From Stomorhina lunata (taxonomy: Eukaryota > Arthropoda > Insecta > Diptera > Rhiniidae), in NCBI GenBank assembly GCA_933228675.1, contig OW121744.1:98990026-99054025 (forward strand): a stretch of DNA of 64,000 bases. Reading direction: 5' to 3'. The position numbers were made by a program, and so were the translations under genes. The notes beneath the pieces were generated by a model, which did not search any database, had not been told where the DNA came from, and saw nothing but the letters and a program-made list of their open reading frames with translations. This document shows, one piece after another, positions 59,876-64,000 of this stretch; the stretch's first letter is position 1; every line of letters starts with the position of its first letter.

Positions 59876-62388
59876 GTGAGTACATATCGAAATCCAATTT
59901 TATATATACATTCAAAAACAGACGCAGCACTAGAAACACAAAAACTTCATATACACAAAGCTTTTCCAAAAAAGCTTTTCTTAAAAAAAAGTTTAATTTA
60001 TGCTTTTTCTCTAAAGAGCTTTACCTTAAAAACGAATTTTTATAAAAAAAATTCTAAGAGCCCGATTTGGTATGAAAATGAAGAAGCTTTTGAATAAGAT
60101 GTGGAAAAAGCTTCCCTCTTTATATTTTTTAAAATTTAGTTTCAACTTTATTTTAGATCCCCTAGAAGCTTCTTAAGAGAAATTAAGTAAATTTAATATA
60201 TCCAAATAAGGATATATATATAGTCTAAAAGCTTGTCCATAAACAGAAAGCTTTCTAAAAAAGCTAAAATGTGCTCCTTTTATAATAACCTCTACCTTCA
60301 AAACGAATGTGTTTGACAAAAATAGCTTAGAGACATATTTTTTATAACACGAAGAAAAAGCTTTCTTATTAACAATTTTTTAAATTTTTTAAAACTTTAT
60401 TTAAAATTTTTAAAAAGCAAGTCAATTATTTATTGGGACATCTAAGAGCTTTTCCATGACAATTTTTTTTATTAGTAGGAAAGATAAGTTTTGTAGAAAA
60501 CTTAAAAAAAAAGTCATATATATCCAAAACTTGTAAAGCTAAAAGTTTTGGATATTAATGACTTCATTAAGAACATTTTATACTGTTCATATGTACAAAG
60601 CTTTCTCAAAAAAGCTTAAATATGCTCTTTTAATAATAAACTTTACATTTGAAATGAATTTGTATAACAAAAATTTTGCCTAGCGACAGATTTTTGATAA
60701 CATGAAGAAAAAGCTTTCTTATAAATTTTTTTTAGAAAATTGTTTAAACCTTGTTTAAGATTTTCAAAAAGCAAGACAATTGTTTATGGACACATCTAAA
60801 AGTTTTTCCGTGACAATTTTTTTATTAGTAGGAAAGATAAGTTTTGTAGAAAAATTTATAAAAAAAAACTTAAAGCTTCTTTAAAAAAATCGGTTTCTAT
60901 ATGTGTTTCATAGAAAGCTTTCTGAAATAAGTTTGTTAAATAATTGCTAAGAAACAAATTTAAAATGGAAAAATTGCTTGATTAAAAGATATAAAAGCTT
61001 TTCTATAACATTATGAAAAGCTTTTTTTTAAAGTTCCCAAAAAAGCAAGACAATTATTTGTAGGATCGTCTTAAAAAGTAATTTCTATTAAAATTTTTAC
61101 TTAAGCTTCATTTAGATTTTTTTACATTTGTTTGCTTAAAAGATATAAAAGCTTTTCTACGACGAAAAGCTTTTTGTTTAAAGATTCCAAAAATCATGAC
61201 TATTATTTATAGGATTTCCTATTAGGTTTCCCAAGACAATATAGAAAGCTTTTTTCAAACAGTAATTTTTATTGAAATTTATACTTAAAGCTTAATTAAA
61301 AACATTTTTTTCTATATTTGTTTGCTTAAAAGTTATAAAAGCTTTTCTATAATATGATGAAAAGCTTTTTGTTCAAATATTCAAAAAAAGCAAGGCAATT
61401 ATTTGTAGGGTTGTCTATCACATTTTCCATGGCAATTTTTTTATTAGTACGAGAGAAGAATTTTATGAAAGCTTTTTTCAAAAAGTAATTTTAATTACAA
61501 TTTCCACTAAAAGCTTCAATAAGAACATTTCTTTTTCTATATTTCTTTTCTTAAAAACCTCTTCTAGAATAACTTATTTTACAAAACTTTTACAAAAGCT
61601 TTTAATAAAAATAGTTTATGATCAAAATGTATGTGAAAAGCTTTGTTTTAGTAATTTTTAATGTGATACTAAGCTTTCATAGACATTCTTGTACAAAAGC
61701 TTTATTTTAATTTTTATTAAAAAGCTTTTTATTCAGATGTAAGCTTTTAAAAATTACCTTTTTTAACAAAAATTGTTTAAAGCTTTTTTGAAACCACATT
61801 TTAATGGGAAAGTCTTTTTATTGAAAAAGTTGTTAATAATTATCGCCATTATTAAAAAAGCTTTGTTTTAAAACCTCTAATCTGTCAAACTTAAGAAAAC
61901 CTAACAATAACTGACAAAACTTTATATTAATTCTTTCGTATAAAAAATTTGTTGAAAGCTTTCTTACCACCAAATTTTTAATGGGAAAGTCTTTTTATTG
62001 AAAAGGCCATTATTACCGCCAACATTTCTATTCCTTCACAATTAGTCTAAAAAGTTTTATATAAGTTTTAGTGAAAAAGCTTTCAGAAAACCTTTATTTT
62101 ATTAAACCTTTTATCTGTGAGACTTAAGAAAACCTAATAATTACTGACAAAACTTAATAAAAACTTAGTATTACTTTTCTAAATTTAATGCTTATAAAAT
62201 ATTTTGCTGAACAAAATTAAGGTTAAAAGCACAAAAGTTTTTCTTATGAAAAGCTTTTTATAAAGCTCTCATTTAATTCGTTTTCAACACATCAAACTAA
62301 CCACATTACACTGATCACCACCAAAAGCTTTATAAAACCAAACCAAAAATTTTCTAACCCCTCCCCGATTTATTTTCCCTATTTGTAG
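59876..62388 (+). other. Phase-1 intron saturated with AAGCTT
   Basis: This 2,513-base intron starts GTGAGTACAT and ends CCCTATTTGTAG. By hand I count about 36 AAGCTT hexamers, mostly as AAAAGCTTTT, at irregular 20-150 base spacing, where chance at this base composition predicts about one. No ORF or recognisable mobile element. It is a degenerate dispersed-repeat field confined to this intron. Confidence 0.85.
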
Positions 62389-62946
62389 TGCAAGAAATGT
62401 TAAATTTACAAAAATTACAAAATCTCTCGACATTTCAACAAGAACAAAATCTAGGCAATAGCGCTGCTACTGCTGCAGCCTTGGCCAGCCTTCAAGGATT
62501 GGCGGCGGGCATAACAGCCAGTGCGGCTGCAGCTGCTCTCAATTCACCCCTAAACTTAAGTGTGGCCAGTAATGGTCTAACACAAATGACCGCAGATTTG
62601 CTGAACTCCCACAAGGCCATGACCCAGTGCGGCAGCGGCAGTGCGGGCAATAGTAATAGTGGAGATAATCAAAATAATCCGGGATCCTCTTCACCGCATG
62701 GCACTAATTCGGGTCTAGCGGGACAAGCAGGACAATCTTCATCCTCAACGCAAAATACTCTGGCTAATGTTTTGAATAATGCAGCAGCAGCGGCGGCAGC
62801 TGCTCAGGGTACGGCGGCCACAGCCTCACCACCACCTCAACTGCAGGCACCACCAGCCAGCAGTCAAATGCCTCAACTGATATTAGCCTCAGGGCAATTG
62901 GTGCAGGGAGTACAAGGAGCCCAGCTGTTAATACCCACGGCACAAG
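62389..62946 (+). CDS. Internal coding exon 2 of the same gene
   Basis: 558 bases, entering in phase 1 and leaving in phase 1. It begins MQEMLNLQKLQNLSTFQQEQ, a Gln/Leu amphipathic segment. An Ala-rich region follows (ALASLQGLAAGITASAAAAA), and then SPLNLSV, which resembles the PxDLS-type CtBP-binding motif (PLNLS variants are known CtBP ligands). Next come a Ser/Gly/Asn-rich linker, a second Ala run, PPPQLQAPP, and finally the Gln/Leu/Ile module MPQLILASGQLVQGVQGAQL that ends LIPTAQ. That hydrophobic/Gln module resembles the Q-rich activation segments upstream of POU domains, best the QLL..AQG pattern of POU6F proteins. The exon ends before GTAATT at 62947. GTG at 62388 spans the splice acceptor and is not a start. 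Confidence 0.88.
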
Positions 62947-63005
62947 GTAATTATTTCTTTCTAGAAGATAAAATCCTCAAATTCTTAATGTAAATCTTCT
63001 TTCAG
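62947..63005 (+). other. 59-base mini-intron
   Basis: GTAATTATTTC at 62947 and TCTTTCAG ending at 63005 bound a 59-base AT-rich intron of typical fly size, with in-frame stops if read through (TAA at 62991). Removal joins CAA-G and GC-ATT as Gly, giving AQGIAVQTILTIPV without a break. Confidence 0.9.
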
Positions 63006-64000
63006 GCATTGCTGTCCAGACCATCTTGACCATACCAGTTAGTCCACAAATTAATACCAACGAACAATTTCTCACAAACTTTGGAGCTTTTAGTGGTTTT
63101 CCCCAACAACAGCCGGCGCCACCCCAAATGCTGGGCACAGCCTCGGCTCATTTACCCTCGCCTTTGGCAGCTCTTCATCAACCGCCCACCTTGCCTCAGC
63201 TTGCCCAAGCACCAACGAATTTACTCAAACCAAATCTTTTCTCCAATGGCGTGCAACAGCTGTTGGCTGCTTTGCATCCGGAATTATTTGCTGCTGCTGC
63301 AGTCAATCATCACCAGCAGCAGCAACAACAGCATCAGCAGCAGCAACAGCACAACCAACAACAGCACAGCCAACAGCTGTCGGTTCATCATCATGATATG
63401 CACTTAAGATCGTCGAATGAAAGATCCCCGCCTTCTTCTCCTACAAATAGTACAAAAGCTGCGGCAGCGGCCGCCGCTGCAGCAGCAGCTTTTCATCTGC
63501 AGTCTCAGTTGCATATAAAGCCAGAAACTCAACCACATTTGCATCCTCATCATCATGCAGCTGCTGCTGCTGCCGCTTTACATCATCACACTCAGGCTCT
63601 CAGACATGCTGAAGGCTTGTCATCGCCCAAATTGGAATGCAAGCCTAATGTTCATCTCACTGAATCAACTTCAAATTCTCCGCCTCCCTTGGGAAGACAT
63701 CAATTCAGTTCACATCATCGTTTAGGAGGTTCTGCCTCTTCGCCACGTCCTTCTTCCTGTGCTTCCAGTAGTATGACTTTGAGAGAAAGAGAATCACGTG
63801 AACAACACTCCATGAAAATGAGTCCCTCACGTTGTGGCAGTGGCTCGGGCAGTGGCATGAATTTGAGTCAAATGGGCAGCGAAAGAGAAAAGGAAAGGGA
63901 AAGAGAAAGGGATCGTGATAAGGAAAGAGAAAGAGAACGTGATCGTGAGTGTCATAGAGAACGTGATCGTGATAGAGATCGAGAACGTATAAGAGCTGCT
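63006..64000 (+). CDS. Internal coding exon 3 of the same gene, runs past the window
   Basis: The exon starts after TTTCAG and is open for 995 bases to the window edge with no stop, completing 701 visible codons over the three exons. It continues the activation module (IAVQTILTIPVSPQIN). Next come a Pro/Gln/Leu-rich stretch (LGTASAHLPSPLAALHQPPT), LLKPNLFSNGVQQLLAALHP, Ala4, a Gln/His run of about 25 residues, SP-rich RSPPSSPTNS, a run of about 12 Ala, His-rich blocks, Ser/Pro segments (GGSASSPRPSSCASSS), and a terminal Arg/Glu/Asp-rich string (REREREDRDKE type, about 63870 onward). This C-terminal charged run is predicted alpha-helical or disordered. No POU or homeodomain residues are reached. 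A protein with at least 700 residues before its DNA-binding domain fits pdm3 better than the shorter nub, but this is an inference. Confidence 0.88.

Noticed and set aside
63081..63407. 108-codon + strand ORF inside exon 3
   Set aside because: Out of frame with the exon's open frame, which starts at 63006 and continues to the window end.
1..64000. tRNA or rRNA genes
   Set aside because: I looked for cloverleaf arms with A/B boxes and for rRNA-like GC-rich conserved blocks and saw none; a tRNAscan or Rfam run would be needed to exclude a diverged copy.

Overview
This is a eukaryotic, very AT-rich window from an insect nuclear genome, most likely a higher fly of the calyptrate kind (blowfly or house-fly relatives). 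That call is an inference. It rests on fly-style splice sites, including a 59-base intron, on transcription-factor exons rich in poly-N, poly-A, poly-Q and His, on relics of mariner, an RTE-like LINE and a Penelope-like element, and on a huge load of short-period satellite DNA. No prokaryotic gene, operon, CRISPR array, rRNA or tRNA was recognised.

The only convincing protein-coding gene is at the right edge, on the + strand. Three consecutive internal coding exons (59326-59875, 62389-62946, 63006-64000+) join in frame with matching splice phases into 701 codons of a transcription-factor-like protein that runs on past the window. The domain that would settle its identity is not in view. The low-complexity character and a Gln/Leu/Ile-rich module suggest the N-terminal half of a POU-domain factor, with pdm3/POU6F favoured over nub/pdm2. 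The reading frame is open at the first visible exon, so upstream coding exons must lie to the left, in or beyond this window. Much of the roughly 59 kb upstream may therefore be a giant intron or the 5' region of this gene. A good TATA + Inr + CT-repeat core promoter stands at about 2.88-3.07 kb on the same strand.

Layout: 0-10 kb holds a small MITE, nested palindromes, the candidate promoter, a three-unit direct repeat of about 388 bp, and degenerate repeats with a core around GCATATATTTGCATATTTAG. 10.7-16.3 kb holds a 12-bp satellite in three blocks of alternating orientation. 16.3-19.8 kb holds a 33-bp satellite interrupted by a Penelope-like fragment that carries a well-formed type I hammerhead ribozyme fold. 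22-25 kb holds an inverted-repeat element family and a decayed second copy of the ribozyme-bearing sequence. 26.5-30.5 kb holds tandem segmental duplications. 31.3-32.2 and 51.8-52.6 kb hold two copies of one dispersed element. 34.7-42.6 and 53.6-58.7 kb hold more 31-32 bp satellites, all built on the palindrome TTTTCTATAGAAAA. 45-50 kb holds a MITE, a perfect hairpin, an inverted satellite, a LINE relic, a TIR element and a dead mariner. The 2.5 kb intron of the coding gene is saturated with AAGCTT.

All readings are by eye. Repeat boundaries are good to a few tens of bases; splice boundaries are exact if the chosen AG/GT sites are right.
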